From positions 1 to 56,743 of the forward strand of contig PBNW01000061.1 of NCBI GenBank assembly GCA_002723255.1: a DNA stretch of 56,743 nt. Direction: 5' to 3'. Position 1 is the stretch's first letter. Each line of letters begins with the position of its first letter. The stretch is from Pelagibacterium sp. GTDB lineage: Bacteria > Pseudomonadota > Alphaproteobacteria > Rhizobiales > Devosiaceae. Of this stretch, positions 17,659-25,469 are shown piece by piece. The translations under genes were made by a program, and so were the position numbers. The notes below the pieces were generated by a model. It was given only the letters and a program-made list of their open reading frames with translations, made no database searches and was not told where the DNA came from.

Positions 17659-19923
17659 ATGGACACGAAACCGCCGGTTGCCCCGGCGCCTTCGCTGATG
17701 GGCTTCCAGCCGGTCGCGGCGATTTTGACCTTCGTTCTGATTGTTGCCGTGCTCTATCTGGGGCGCGGTATTTTCGTGCCGCTGGTTCTGGCTGTGCTGC
17801 TCGCCTTTGCCCTGGGTCCGGTCGTTCACAGCCTGCGTCGGGTCGGAACGCCTCATATTGCTGCGGTTATTGTCTCGGTGCTGGCGGTGCTTGCGCTGAT
17901 TTCGGGTGTCGCCTATCTGGCATTTTCGCAGATGCTTTCGCTGGCATCCGATCTGCCGCGCTATCAGGCAACGATCAGCGAGAAGCTCCGGATGCTCCAG
18001 GAGACGTTCGGGGGCGGGCAGGTCATAGACAGGCTCGTCGCCACTATCGAACGGCTGGGCGCGCAGGTGGAGGCCAGCGCCGAGACGCTGGCCGAGCAGG
18101 GTCCCGAACCGATCCAGGTGGTCATAGCCGATAACGGCATGGGGTCGCTCGAAACAGCTCAGACGGTGTTTTTCTCGATCATCGGTCCGCTGGCGTCGGT
18201 CCTGATCGTTACGATCTTTCTCATATTCCTGTTGCTTGAGCGCGAGGAGTTGCGCGACCGGTTTCTCAAGCTGGCCAGTCGCGGCGATCTGCGCGCCAGC
18301 ACCGAGGCCATGAACGAAGCCAGCGCCCGCGTTGGCCGCTATCTTCTGGCTCAGGCGACAATCAGCGCCGGTTATGGGACGCTCTTCGGGGCGGGTCTTT
18401 TTGTGCTTGGCGTCCCCAACGCGGTCCTTTGGGGTCTGTTGGCGAGCGTATTTCGCTATATCCCGTTCGTGGGTACGCTGATGATTGCAACCATTCCGAT
18501 CCTGTTGGCGGTGGCTGTCGATCCGGGCTGGACGATGCTGTTCGGGGTCATCGGGCTCTACCTGGTGCTCGAAGTGGTGTCCAACAACATTGTCGAACCG
18601 CGGCTTTATGGCACCTCGACGGGGCTGACCCCGCTTGCGGTGCTGGTCGCCGCAATGTTCTGGGCCACGCTGTGGGGCCCGATCGGGCTGATTGTCTCCA
18701 TGCCGCTGACGGTGTGTATCGTGGTCATGGCGCGCTATGTGCCCGGTCTGGGCTTTATCGAAACCATACTGGGCAGCGCGCCGGTGCTGCTGCCCCAGGA
18801 GCGGTTTTATCAAAGGCTGATCTCGGGCAATGTCGAAGAAGCGACCGACCTTGCCGACCGCGAAATCGAAAAGGATGGAATTGCGGCGTTTTACGACGAT
18901 ATCGCCGTGCCGGCCCTGCGGCTGGCCGAAGCCGATATCGCGGGCGATCTCGCCGATCCCTCCCATCGCCATCGTGTGGTGGAGACCCTTTCCGAGGTGC
19001 TTGACGATATTGCCGAAACCGTGCCCGACAACGGGGAAGATGGTGCGCGTATCCGGGTGTTCGGAGGTAAGACCGAGCTCGATCAGGCCATGGCGCTCAT
19101 GGTCGCCGAACGGGTGCGGGCGCGTGGCTTTTCGGCTCAGGTGATGGCACCGGTGGCGTTGCGCAAGGAGGGCATCGCCCAGATCGACCTGTCGCAGACC
19201 GAGGTGGCATGCCTTTGCTATCTTGGGCAGAAACCTGACGTGTATGCGCGCTATGCGGCCCGCCGCCTCAAGCGTATCAAGCCGGAAATGGTCGTGGTCG
19301 CCGGTTATTTCCATCCCGAATACAATGGCGGACGCGGAGAAGGCACTACCGACGAGATCGATGTGGTGGCCCATTCGATTGCGCTGGCCGAGCATGCAAT
19401 CGCTCTTGCGCTGGGGGGACACGGTATGGTGGCCCAAGACGATCCCGATGCGGTCCCGCAATTGCGCCTTTCGGCCCGGGCCATTTCGGCACAGGCTGCC
19501 GCAGACCCAGACATTTCACGATCGCTGCGGCGGCTGGCGCGGTCGGCCAACACGACGGTGGCGATGGTGACCATCGTGCCTCTTATCGATTCAGGCGGCG
19601 ACGGTTCCAACAAAAGCCATTCCGAACATCTGGCCCACGAAGTGCTCAAGAAGTCGGGAACGCTGATTATCGAAGATCTGCAACACTCGCCCTACGCCCA
19701 TCTGCGGACTGTCGTGGAAAGCGGAGTGAGGGCTTATGGGGGCGTCCCGGTTCCGCTCGAAGACGGACAGTTGGGCGCGGTGCTGGCAATTTTCGATCAG
19801 GCGCCCAGCCTCTACGATGAGGCGCAAATCGCTTTGCTCGAAAAGGCCGTCCTCCCGCTAGCCGCAGAGATCAGGGACCTCTTGCTGCGACGCGAGGCCG
19901 AGGAAGACGAAGCCGTCGCTTAG
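17659..19923 (+). CDS. AI-2E family membrane protein fused to B12-binding-like and GAF-like cytosolic domains
   Basis: Residues about 16-370 form the AI-2E/PerM transporter domain, with hydrophobic helices around 20-55, 65-90, 165-195, 230-310 and 325-360 and the family motifs FRYIPFVG and NNIVEPRLYG. After a linker, about 464-555 (IRVFGGKTELDQAM to MVVVAGYF) looks like a Rossmann/B12-binding-like fold. Residues about 615-740 (SGTLIIEDL, YGGVPVPLEDG, GAVLAIFD, QIALLEKAV) resemble a GAF domain. At 754 residues it is roughly twice the length of a plain AI-2E protein. The AI-2 name is historical; substrate and signal are unknown. The GAF call is by eye. Confidence 0.85.
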   Translation: MDTKPPVAPAPSLMGFQPVAAILTFVLIVAVLYLGRGIFVPLVLAVLLAFALGPVVHSLRRVGTPHIAAVIVSVLAVLALISGVAYLAFSQMLSLASDLPRYQATISEKLRMLQETFGGGQVIDRLVATIERLGAQVEASAETLAEQGPEPIQVVIADNGMGSLETAQTVFFSIIGPLASVLIVTIFLIFLLLEREELRDRFLKLASRGDLRASTEAMNEASARVGRYLLAQATISAGYGTLFGAGLFVLGVPNAVLWGLLASVFRYIPFVGTLMIATIPILLAVAVDPGWTMLFGVIGLYLVLEVVSNNIVEPRLYGTSTGLTPLAVLVAAMFWATLWGPIGLIVSMPLTVCIVVMARYVPGLGFIETILGSAPVLLPQERFYQRLISGNVEEATDLADREIEKDGIAAFYDDIAVPALRLAEADIAGDLADPSHRHRVVETLSEVLDDIAETVPDNGEDGARIRVFGGKTELDQAMALMVAERVRARGFSAQVMAPVALRKEGIAQIDLSQTEVACLCYLGQKPDVYARYAARRLKRIKPEMVVVAGYFHPEYNGGRGEGTTDEIDVVAHSIALAEHAIALALGGHGMVAQDDPDAVPQLRLSARAISAQAAADPDISRSLRRLARSANTTVAMVTIVPLIDSGGDGSNKSHSEHLAHEVLKKSGTLIIEDLQHSPYAHLRTVVESGVRAYGGVPVPLEDGQLGAVLAIFDQAPSLYDEAQIALLEKAVLPLAAEIRDLLLRREAEEDEAVA

Positions 19924-19965
19924 CGGGCTCCAGGACCTCGTCTTAACACCTGTGCAACCCGGATC

Positions 19966-20062
19966 GGCTCTAACCTCGTGTTTTGTCGCGTGTCCGAACC
20001 GCAAAACCGTTTCGATCCCCGATCGGGTCGAGGACATGCTCCATTTCCGAAGAATGCTTTAG
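19966..20062 (+). repeat. Dispersed intergenic repeat, copy B
   Basis: Same order of words as copy A: GGCTCTAA, TTTTGTCGCGTG, CCGCAAAACCGTTTC, ATCCCCGATCG and GTCGAGGACATGCT, then a diverged end GAATGCTTTAG. That end supplies the stop codon (TTA at 20059-20061, read TAA) of the siderophore-interacting gene on the minus strand, just as copy A supplies the dxs stop. Confidence 0.8.
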
Positions 20063-20871
20063 TGAGCGTGGCCGTCGTCGAAATCCTCGCTGCCCGTCTG
20101 CCAGTACCCGGCGGCCTTGATCCAGTCGGGGTTGTGTCTGCGCTCGTCCACCATGTGGTGACGCACCGCCTTGCTCATGGCGCTTTCGCCCGCAACGAAG
20201 ATGTAGCCGTCGCCGCTGGGCAGTTCCAGGGCCTGAACGGCTCCAAGCAACCTGTGGGGATCGCCCGGCTGGGCACCTTCGCGGCTCAGCCAGTGGATCT
20301 CGGCATGGTCGGGCGCGTCGATTTTCTGGATTTCGCCATTGTCGGCAATCTCGATGACGGCGATGGCGCGGGCGTCGCGCGGCAATTCCTCGAGCCGGCG
20401 GGAAATGGCGGGAAGCGCGGTTTCATCGCCGACGAGCAGATACCAGTCGAAATCGCCCCGGACGAGGAACGAACCGCGCGGGCCCCCGACCCCTATCGTG
20501 TCGCCCGGACCTGCGTTTTGTGCCCAGCCCGACGCCGGGCCGTCGCCATGCAGTACGAAATCGAGCGTCAGGGTGCGGGCGGCGTTGTCGTAGTAACGGG
20601 GCGTATAGTCGCGCGCCTCGGGGCGTTTGCCATCGGGAAAAACCAGCCCGTTTTCTCCGCGTTCGGGAACCGGAAAGTCGTTTGCACCCGGCTCGGGGAA
20701 GAACACCTTGCAGTGATCGTCATAGGCAAGGGAAACAAAGCTTTCGAAATCGTCCGAGGTGAGCGTGATCCGCGCCATCAGCGGCGTGATGCGCTCGGAT
20801 TTGACCACCTTTGCAACCCTGAATTTGAGTTCATGACGAACGCGTTCGACAAGACGGGCATGTTGGGTCAT
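20059..20871 (-). CDS. Siderophore-interacting flavoprotein (ViuB-like ferric-siderophore reductase)
   Basis: This cytosolic NAD(P)H- or ferredoxin-dependent flavoenzyme releases iron from imported ferric siderophores. The FAD-binding domain shows the RxYTPR-type motif (ARDYTPRYYD), followed by GPRGSF and, in the C-terminal domain, LVGDETALPAI and VAGESAMSKAVR. It has 270 residues. No siderophore transporter is adjacent. Forty-three bases upstream of its start is an exact TGA-N9-TCA element (20914-20928), the form of the rhizobial iron-responsive IRO box, so iron regulation is plausible. Confidence 0.9.
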   Translation of the reverse strand: MTQHARLVERVRHELKFRVAKVVKSERITPLMARITLTSDDFESFVSLAYDDHCKVFFPEPGANDFPVPERGENGLVFPDGKRPEARDYTPRYYDNAARTLTLDFVLHGDGPASGWAQNAGPGDTIGVGGPRGSFLVRGDFDWYLLVGDETALPAISRRLEELPRDARAIAVIEIADNGEIQKIDAPDHAEIHWLSREGAQPGDPHRLLGAVQALELPSGDGYIFVAGESAMSKAVRHHMVDERRHNPDWIKAAGYWQTGSEDFDDGHAH

Positions 20872-20913
20872 CGCAAATCATCCTCAAAAAGCTCGAGGCT
20901 GACCTACAAATGA

Positions 20914-20928
20914 TGAGGCATTAAGTCA
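20914..20928 (-). promoter_or_regulatory. Candidate IRO-type iron-responsive operator
   Basis: TGA-GGCATTAAG-TCA is an exact match to TGA-N9-TCA, the operator form of the iron regulator RirA in rhizobia. It overlaps a second symmetric element, TTAAGT-CA-ACTTAA (20921-20934). Both lie just upstream of the siderophore-interacting gene and also upstream-distal to the DUF465 gene end. Only six bases of the IRO form are constrained, so chance is a real alternative; position in front of an iron gene is the main support. Confidence 0.45.
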
Positions 20929-20941
20929 ACTTAACATAATG

Positions 20942-21157
20942 TCACGCTATTATGTCGGGGAGGATGATCCGCTCGATCTGGACGATCCGGTCCTTGAGGG
21001 CCAGCTTGCGCTTCTTGAGCCGCTGGATCAGCGTGATGTCGGCCAGCCCCGATGCCGTCAGGGTATGAATTGCGGCGTCGAGATCGGCGTGTTCCTGGCG
21101 TTTGGTGGCCAGTTCAAGCCCGAGCCGTGCTTCGATTTCCTTGTCCAATGGCAGCAT
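20942..21157 (-). CDS. DUF465 (YdcH-like) coiled-coil peptide, paralogue 1
   Basis: The 71-residue peptide has the DUF465 ending RLKKRKLALKDRIVQIE, a helical Lys/Leu-rich pattern, and an amphipathic N-terminal helix. The ATG at 21157 gives the family-typical length; a longer frame would begin at 21202. Function is unknown; the family is widespread in Alphaproteobacteria. A paralogue lies divergently at 21370-21546, separated by a degenerate intergenic repeat. Confidence 0.8.
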   Translation of the reverse strand: MLPLDKEIEARLGLELATKRQEHADLDAAIHTLTASGLADITLIQRLKKRKLALKDRIVQIERIILPDIIA

Positions 21158-21218
21158 GATTGTTTTCCCACAGGACCCGTACCAGAGCGCGATTGGCCCC
21201 AATCGAGTCGGTTCGGCA

Positions 21219-21261
21219 CTCTAAGCCATTGTTTTATTGTGCTCTCGAACCGGGAAAATCT
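21219..21261 (+). repeat. Dispersed intergenic repeat, degenerate left-end fragment D
   Basis: CTCTAAGCCATTGTTTTATTGTG followed by CTCGAACCGGGAAAAT aligns with the left third of copy A (CTCTAAGCCCTTGTTTTGTCGCG...GAGCCGCAAAACCG) with scattered substitutions. The right end with the AGGACATGCT word is absent. It lies between the two divergent DUF465 genes. Confidence 0.55.
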
Positions 21262-21369
21262 GCAGCGTTCTCCCAGCGCGCTCCAGCCTCTTTCTGCCAT
21301 AGATTTGCCATTGGACAAAGGCCGCAAAGAATGTGACGATACTGTCGTCCAATGATGAAAGGAGTGGCC

Positions 21370-21546
21370 ATGACCTCACAGACTTACATCACTTCCCTGG
21401 AGCGGCGGCATCAGGATTTGGAACGAAAGATCAGCGAAGAAATGCGCCATCCGGCCCGCGATGCGCTGCTGATCGCCGCTCTCAAGCGTAAGAAACTTGA
21501 ACTCAAGGACCAGTTGGTGCGCGCTCAGTACGAGACCACTCACTAA
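21370..21546 (+). CDS. DUF465 (YdcH-like) coiled-coil peptide, paralogue 2
   Basis: The 58-residue peptide MTSQTYITSL... has the DUF465 core IAALKRKKLELKDQL, closely matching RLKKRKLALKDRI of its divergent neighbour. The ATG at 21370 is preceded by AAAGGAG at good spacing, which decides the start over the ATGs at 21352. It is predicted to be all-helical. Function is unknown. A hairpin terminator follows 29 bases after the stop. Confidence 0.82.
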   Translation: MTSQTYITSLERRHQDLERKISEEMRHPARDALLIAALKRKKLELKDQLVRAQYETTH

Positions 21547-21574
21547 GGTCCATTCATAGACTTGTGATTTCTGT

Positions 21575-21604
21575 GAGGCCACGGCGAAAGCTGCGGCCTT
21601 TTTT
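21575..21604 (+). terminator. Terminator after DUF465 paralogue 2
   Basis: An imperfect ten-base stem, AGGCCACGGC with GCTGCGGCCT (one mismatch and one G-U pair), closes a short GAAA-type loop and is followed by TTTTTT. It serves the plus-strand DUF465 gene; the convergent TauE gene ends eleven bases away. Confidence 0.8.
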
Positions 21605-21615
21605 AGTGTCCGCGG

Positions 21616-22374
21616 TCAGGCGAAAAACAATCCGGCAAGACCGTCATAGATCAGCTTGAGCGAGAGCAGGAAAATCAGGATATAGGCCACCCTGTAGAAA
21701 AGACCTGCATCGATACGCCTGACCAGAAACACGCCGAGCACCATGCCGGCAATCGCCGCAGGCACGAGATAGAGCGCGGCCTGCATGTTGGCGAGTGAAA
21801 GCTGGCCGAGGACGAAATAGAACGGGATCTTGCTGGCATTGATTACGGCAAAGAATACAGCGTTGGTGCCCGCGAAAAGCGCTGGCGGCAGCCGCATGGG
21901 CAGCATGTAGATCTGAACCGGGGGGCCGCCCGTGTGGCTCACAAAGCTGGTAAACCCGGCAACCGAACCCCAGAACGTTCCCCAGGGCCGCGATGGCGGC
22001 AGGCCCTCGAGTTTCTTGCGCAAGGGAAGCCAGGCGTCGAGCACGAAGGCCAGCGTGATCAGGCCGATGGCCAGGCGCACCATGGCCTCGCTGACCACAG
22101 CCGAAAGCGAAAAGGCGATCAACGTTCCGACCATGGCGCCGGGCAGCAGTATCCAGAACACTTTCCAGGCGACTTCACGCCGATAGGCGATCAGCGCGAT
22201 GATATCCATGATGATCAGCAGCGGCAGCATCATGCCGGCGGCGTCGCGAGCCGGCATGACCAGGGTCAGCAAAGGCACGCCGACCACGCCCAGGCTCGCG
22301 ACCAGACCGGATTTCGACAGAGCAACGAGAAAGACTGCGAGCGCAGCGACAAGAAAGAACGTCAATTGAAACAT
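21616..22374 (-). CDS. TauE/SafE family sulfite/organosulfonate exporter-like permease
   Basis: This inner-membrane protein of 252 residues has about eight hydrophobic helices (MFQLTFFLVAALAVF at the start). The TauE/SafE pattern shows in the duplicated small-residue helices and the conserved SHTGGPPVQIYMLP segment between repeats. The ATG at 22374 begins directly in the first helix; an upstream in-frame ATG at 22413 would add a Pro/Arg-rich leader. Family members export sulfite, sulfoacetate or related anions; substrate is unassigned. No sulfur-metabolism gene is adjacent. Confidence 0.87.
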   Translation of the reverse strand: MFQLTFFLVAALAVFLVALSKSGLVASLGVVGVPLLTLVMPARDAAGMMLPLLIIMDIIALIAYRREVAWKVFWILLPGAMVGTLIAFSLSAVVSEAMVRLAIGLITLAFVLDAWLPLRKKLEGLPPSRPWGTFWGSVAGFTSFVSHTGGPPVQIYMLPMRLPPALFAGTNAVFFAVINASKIPFYFVLGQLSLANMQAALYLVPAAIAGMVLGVFLVRRIDAGLFYRVAYILIFLLSLKLIYDGLAGLFFA

Positions 22375-22474
22375 GGGGATTGGACGGGGAACAGGGCGGC
22401 ATAGCGTGGGCAAATGGCCCTGATGTCAAGTCCGGGACGCCCAGAACCGTAGCCCCGATAGCGAACGCCGAACG

Positions 22475-22508
22475 GAAAACGGCCCGCTGCGGTGGGGCAG
22501 CGGGCCGT
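22475..22508 (-). terminator. Strong hairpin terminator after the DUF1013 gene
   Basis: A perfect 12-bp stem, ACGGCCCGCTGC with GCAGCGGGCCGT, surrounds a six-base loop. On the minus strand it is followed by TTTTCC, fitting a terminator 24 bases downstream of the DUF1013 stop. Confidence 0.85.
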
Positions 22509-22531
22509 CTGAAACCAGGATAACAGCAGAA

Positions 22532-23263
22532 CTATTCGCGGTCGTCGGCGTCCGCATCGTCGCCTTTGAGCGATTTGAGCTTGGCAAAGACCGATTCGGC
22601 TTCGCGCTCGGCATCGTAATTGTCCTGGGCAGGCGTATGAGTGGATTCTTCGCCTTCCTGGGGCTCATACTGGGCGCGGTTGAGCGCTTCCTCTGCGGTC
22701 ATCAGGCGTGTGCCCTCGGGCGCGTCCTCGGTGATCCCGGCGGTGCGGGCCGCCTTGCGCACTTCCATGTCCAGTTCCATCTGCGAGCACAACCCGAGCG
22801 TAACAGGATCCATGGCGGTCAGATTGGCCGCGTTCCAGTGGGTGTTTTCGCGTACGGATTCGATCGTGGACTTGGTGGTGCCCACCAGCCGCATGATCTG
22901 GGCATCCTTGAGTTCGGGATGGTTGCGGACCAGCCATTTGATGGCATTGGGACGCTCGTGGCGGCGCGAGGTCGGCGTGTAGCGCGGGCCACGGCGCTTG
23001 GGGGCTGCCACCTTGACCTTGGGCTCGGAGATTTTCAGCCTGTAGTTCTCGTCGGCTTCGCCCTTGGCGATCTCCTCGCGGTTGAGCTGGCCGTTCTGGA
23101 TCGGGTTTACACCGCGGATACCGCCAGCGACGTCGCCATCGGCGATGCCCTGGACCTCGAGCGGATGCAGGGTGCAGAAATCGGCGATCTGCTTGAAGGT
23201 CAGCCCTGTGTTTTCGACCAGCCAGACGGCGGTCGCCTTGGGCATGAGCAATTGTGTGGCCAT
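22532..23263 (-). CDS. DUF1013 protein (TrcR family)
   Basis: The 243-residue protein begins MATQLLMPKATAVWL, the highly conserved DUF1013 N-terminus, followed by helix-turn-helix-like segments (TGLTFKQIADFC; LKDAQIMRLVGTTKSTI) and an acidic C-terminal tail. The family is alphaproteobacterial, and its Caulobacter member TrcR associates with RNA polymerase and affects cell-cycle transcription; this role is inferred here by family only. The ATG at 23263 has GGAGAG upstream and replaces an earlier in-frame start at 23320. The gene is monocistronic, with its own terminator. Confidence 0.88.
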   Translation of the reverse strand: MATQLLMPKATAVWLVENTGLTFKQIADFCTLHPLEVQGIADGDVAGGIRGVNPIQNGQLNREEIAKGEADENYRLKISEPKVKVAAPKRRGPRYTPTSRRHERPNAIKWLVRNHPELKDAQIMRLVGTTKSTIESVRENTHWNAANLTAMDPVTLGLCSQMELDMEVRKAARTAGITEDAPEGTRLMTAEEALNRAQYEPQEGEESTHTPAQDNYDAEREAESVFAKLKSLKGDDADADDRE

Positions 23264-23383
23264 GGGTAAATCTCTCCTGTGCTGCGGCCCGGTGTTCCTC
23301 CGAACCGCCCGCCTCGCCAATCTGGAATGAGGGGGAATTTGGCGCTCAATATAGGGGCCAAAAGCCGATCATGCAATCAGCAA

Positions 23384-24268
23384 TCACACGGCGCCGGTTT
23401 CCAGCGGATCGGGGCTGCCGACCGGTTCACTCTGCGGAGTCGGTTCGGGTGGGTAGCCGTTGATGACCAGATCGAGGATTTCGGGATCGCGCATCCCACG
23501 CAGATTGAGGTGGTCGGCATCCTCGACCGACATGAACACCCCGTGCGGTGCGACGGCGAACAGGCGGCGGCCGAGAAACGCGGGAACCACAGTGTCGCGC
23601 TCGCCATGGACGATCACTATGGTATCGGCCCGACTGCCCGCGATGCGGCGCGAGGAAAAGAAGGTGTCGCGCACCAATTGCCCGGGCAGGAACGGCATGG
23701 TGGCGGCGACGACGTCGGGCAGGGACGAAAAGGGCGCTTCAAGGACGAGCGCCTGGCTGGGATAGCGCTCCGACATGGCGACGGCGACCCCGGTCCCCAG
23801 CGAATGGCCGATAAAGACCAGCCGGCTGCCGGGGGCGTGGCTCTGGGCATAGGCGATGGCGGCTTCGGCATCGAGCAGCAGTCCCTCTTCGCTTGGCGTG
23901 CCGGTTGAACCGGGATAGCCGCGATAGGCAAACGAGAGGACGCCAAAGCCCGCATCGGCCCATGGCGCACTGCCGAACCTTACAGCCTGCGGCTCGGGAA
24001 CGCTGCCATTGCCGTGAAAGGCAACGATCATCGGTGCGCCTTCGCTCGGAGGCTTGAAATAGGCCTTGAGCCTTTCGCCATCGGCGGTCTCAAGCGTCAC
24101 ACGCTCGAAATCGGGACCGACCATGGCTGCAAAGGGCAGGGCGTTAACGAAACGGCGGGGGAAGACCATCTCGCGCTGGAAGGTATAGGCGACAGCCACC
24201 ACCAGCAGATAAAGGATCAGCGAGGCCAGCACGAGGCCGCCGACAAGGCGCAGGGTAGTCTGGTTCAT
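23384..24268 (-). CDS. Alpha/beta hydrolase, membrane-anchored
   Basis: An N-terminal hydrophobic helix (LVGGLVLASLILYLLV) anchors an alpha/beta-hydrolase domain. Visible catalytic elements are the HGNGS oxyanion region, nucleophile motif GHSLGTG, an Asp in VHGERDTVV and a His in EDADHLNL. The ATG at 24268 follows GAAGG at good spacing; a further ATG at 24295 is possible. It belongs to the same class as the gene at 14291-15097 (similar anchor and YRG-P segment). The substrate is unknown. Confidence 0.88.
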   Translation of the reverse strand: MNQTTLRLVGGLVLASLILYLLVVAVAYTFQREMVFPRRFVNALPFAAMVGPDFERVTLETADGERLKAYFKPPSEGAPMIVAFHGNGSVPEPQAVRFGSAPWADAGFGVLSFAYRGYPGSTGTPSEEGLLLDAEAAIAYAQSHAPGSRLVFIGHSLGTGVAVAMSERYPSQALVLEAPFSSLPDVVAATMPFLPGQLVRDTFFSSRRIAGSRADTIVIVHGERDTVVPAFLGRRLFAVAPHGVFMSVEDADHLNLRGMRDPEILDLVINGYPPEPTPQSEPVGSPDPLETGAV

Positions 24269-24428
24269 CCAGCCTTCAATCAAGATATCGATCATACCGG
24301 TCGCGCCCCCGGACGCTCCAAAATCATCGCAAGAGTGCGTGGTGGCAAGTGTGGTTGTGAGCTTTGACGCAATCGTGACCGATCCGTTGCCAAACCGACA
24401 CATGGGGACCGGGTCCGACGGCTGGGTG

Positions 24429-25469
24429 TCAGGTCAGCCGGATTTCGCCGGTGTCACAATCGATGCTGGCCGTCCCGCCATAGGGCAGCGTAACGATCGG
24501 ATCGGTGTGGCCGAAATCGAGATTGCCGATGACCGGCATGTCTTTCAGGCCGCGCTCGTCAAGCGCGCCGAGGACTGCTGCCTCTTGGGCCGCTTGTCCC
24601 GCTCCATCCATGCCGGCGGGACGGGAGAGCAACACCCCATTGATGCGATCAAGAATACCTTGCGCGGCAAGATTGCGCATCCAGCGGGTGACATGATCGG
24701 CGCCAGGCGCCTCTTCCGATGATTCGAGAAAGAGCACGGCACCGTTCCAATAGTCGAGCGGCGGCCACCATGGTGTTGCCTTGAGCATCTCGAGAACCTC
24801 GAAGCACCCCCCGATCAAGCGACCGCTTACCATGCCGCTGCCGCGCAGGATCCACGGGCCCGAGGAGGGGTGGCGCTCACGGGGTCGGATCTGGTTTTGG
24901 GGATCGGACCAGTCGAGTAGCTGGTCGGTCCACCCTTCGGTGCTCCAGGGCAGGGCGTGCGCGCTTCCTTCCATCGCCACTGCGCGGAACGATGCCTCTG
25001 TGGTGGGAGAGATTCCATCGTTCTCGGCAAAGCCCGACATCACTGATGGGCCGTAAAGGCTCTGCAAGCCGGCCCTGAGGCAGGCGAAATGGATTGCAGT
25101 GGTATCTGAATAGCCAATCAGCAGCTTGGGATTGGCGGCGACCACTGCCAGGTCAAGAAATGGTTCGAGCCTGACGGCATCATCGCCGCCGATGGAGGCG
25201 AACACGCCCTTGATGCCGGGATCGGAAAAGGCAGCCATGATGTCGTCGGCGCGGGCGGAAGGGTTCGCCGCCAACCAGTCCGCATCGGCACGGGCGTGGG
25301 GCATCTCGACGATTTCAAATCCAAATCGCTCCCGCAGGCAGGAAAGCCCGGCCTCGTAGCGATGGGGAAAGACCGATGGGCCGCCCCAACTTGGCGAGAC
25401 GATTGCTATGGTATCGCCTGGTGAAAGGCGCGGAGGTATGACGAGTGGGGTGGGCCAGTTAAGGGTCAT
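24429..25469 (-). CDS. S66 family L,D-carboxypeptidase / MccF-like peptidase
   Basis: This serine peptidase of the LdcA/MccF family has nucleophile S121 in IGYSDTTA, E249 in LFLESSEE and H321 in DFGHTDP, forming the family's Ser-Glu-His triad. Classical LdcA removes the terminal D-Ala from murein tetrapeptides during recycling; MccF-type members cleave microcin C-like nucleotide peptides. The sequence carries the long middle insertion (W-rich PSSGPWILRG) more often seen in MccF-like proteins. Its start codon overlaps the stop of the quinone oxidoreductase gene by four bases (ATGA), so the two are translationally coupled. Confidence 0.9.
   Translation of the reverse strand: MTLNWPTPLVIPPRLSPGDTIAIVSPSWGGPSVFPHRYEAGLSCLRERFGFEIVEMPHARADADWLAANPSARADDIMAAFSDPGIKGVFASIGGDDAVRLEPFLDLAVVAANPKLLIGYSDTTAIHFACLRAGLQSLYGPSVMSGFAENDGISPTTEASFRAVAMEGSAHALPWSTEGWTDQLLDWSDPQNQIRPRERHPSSGPWILRGSGMVSGRLIGGCFEVLEMLKATPWWPPLDYWNGAVLFLESSEEAPGADHVTRWMRNLAAQGILDRINGVLLSRPAGMDGAGQAAQEAAVLGALDERGLKDMPVIGNLDFGHTDPIVTLPYGGTASIDCDTGEIRLT

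Noticed and set aside
17659-19923. Quorum-sensing exporter for autoinducer 2
   Set aside because: The family name is historical. No luxS or lsr gene is in the window, and AI-2E proteins have varied or unknown substrates.
20921-20934. CtrA binding site (TTAA-N7-TTAA) upstream of the siderophore-interacting gene
   Set aside because: The spacing is six bases, not seven, and the element is better explained as a palindrome TTAAGT-CA-ACTTAA.
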